Positions 63,923-64,000 of a stretch of 64,000 bases of DNA are shown here, piece by piece. How positions within the stretch are numbered: position 1 is the first letter of the stretch; each line of letters starts with the position of its first letter. The stretch spans positions 62,001 to 126,000 of the forward strand of contig VYDI01000047.1 of assembly GCA_009843505.1 (NCBI GenBank), in the 5' to 3' direction. Source of the DNA: Holophagales bacterium. Lineage in GTDB: Bacteria > Acidobacteriota > Thermoanaerobaculia > Multivoradales > Multivoraceae. The translations under genes were made by a program, and so were the position numbers. The notes beneath the pieces are model-generated. The model was not told where the DNA came from. It saw nothing but the letters and a program-made list of their open reading frames with translations, and made no database searches.

Positions 63923-64000
63923 GTGCCTCGCCGCTACCGCAGGCTCACGTAGTCAAGAGAGGCGCTACACGCCCTCGACGACTACGACATTCGTGTCGGT
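63923..64000 (+). pseudogene. parE: Degenerate ParE-like toxin start, truncated by window edge
   Basis: A GTG at 63923 gives RRYRRLT, an in-frame TAG at 63950, then SREALHALDDYDIRVG. ParE toxins begin with RYRLTxxAxxDLxxIDDY-like sequence. The early stop suggests a dead toxin. The right end lies outside the window. Confidence 0.45.

Overview
The window is 64 kb of high-GC, densely coded bacterial DNA. Short gene overlaps of the ATGA, GTGA and TTGA type are frequent. The exported proteins (TPR plus FG-GAP/ASPIC proteins, two formylglycine-type sulfatases, several alpha/beta hydrolases, a P460-type cytochrome, a molybdenum hydroxylase, a TauD-like dioxygenase) suggest an aerobic heterotroph feeding on sulfated and aromatic organic matter, most likely an Acidobacteriota lineage. 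That placement is inference from gene content; the window has no rRNA.

Region by region. 1-9 kb: TPR and CRTAC1-like exported proteins, a diheme cytochrome, a TauD-family dioxygenase, two esterases and one eroded esterase. 9-13.9 kb: a sulfatase, a TolB-like propeller, and a redoxin read through an in-frame UGA, a candidate selenoprotein with a hairpin just downstream. 13.9-19.9 kb: aromatic catabolism, with a GST, homogentisate dioxygenase, an MBL-fold protein, a flavin hydroxylase with a DUF2783 partner (MhaA/MhaB-like 3-hydroxyphenylacetate 6-hydroxylase) and an extradiol-type VOC protein. 19.9-28.8 kb: a second sulfatase, tRNA-Glu and a cell-wall/RNA block (amidase, GerMN lipoprotein, murI, rph, mpl), then ftcD. 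28.8-31.6 kb: vapBC overlapping a PP2C phosphatase, and an AAA/DUF4143 ATPase with palindromes upstream. 31.7-37.9 kb: an ATP synthase operon b'-b-delta-alpha-gamma-beta-epsilon without a and c subunits. tRNA-Ser and two esterases follow.

41.2-55.5 kb is a defence-type island. It begins beside the cut-off 3' end of a TonB-dependent receptor. It holds an orphan Phd antitoxin, a DUF1828 pair, a glycine-zipper membrane protein with three tandem C-terminal repeats, an orphan minimal nucleotidyltransferase, a PD-(D/E)XK-type protein and a Gabija-like pair (OLD/TOPRIM nuclease plus UvrD helicase). The helicase gene is split by a 4,416-bp IS1595-type transposon with 31-bp perfect terminal inverted repeats and an 8-bp target duplication (ATTGGAGA). 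Removing the element and one duplication copy restores a continuous 641-codon helicase. The element carries a set of unrecognised genes: small coiled-coil proteins, a one-TM protein, a SLATT-like two-TM protein and a structured non-coding segment.

55.5-64 kb: cytochrome P460, a two-subunit molybdenum hydroxylase, a flavin hydroxylase, a TIGR03084-like protein, vapBC with a clear operator, tRNA-Gln, and a decaying tail with broken parD/parE remnants. A REP-like palindromic repeat occurs five times, sometimes inside reading frames.
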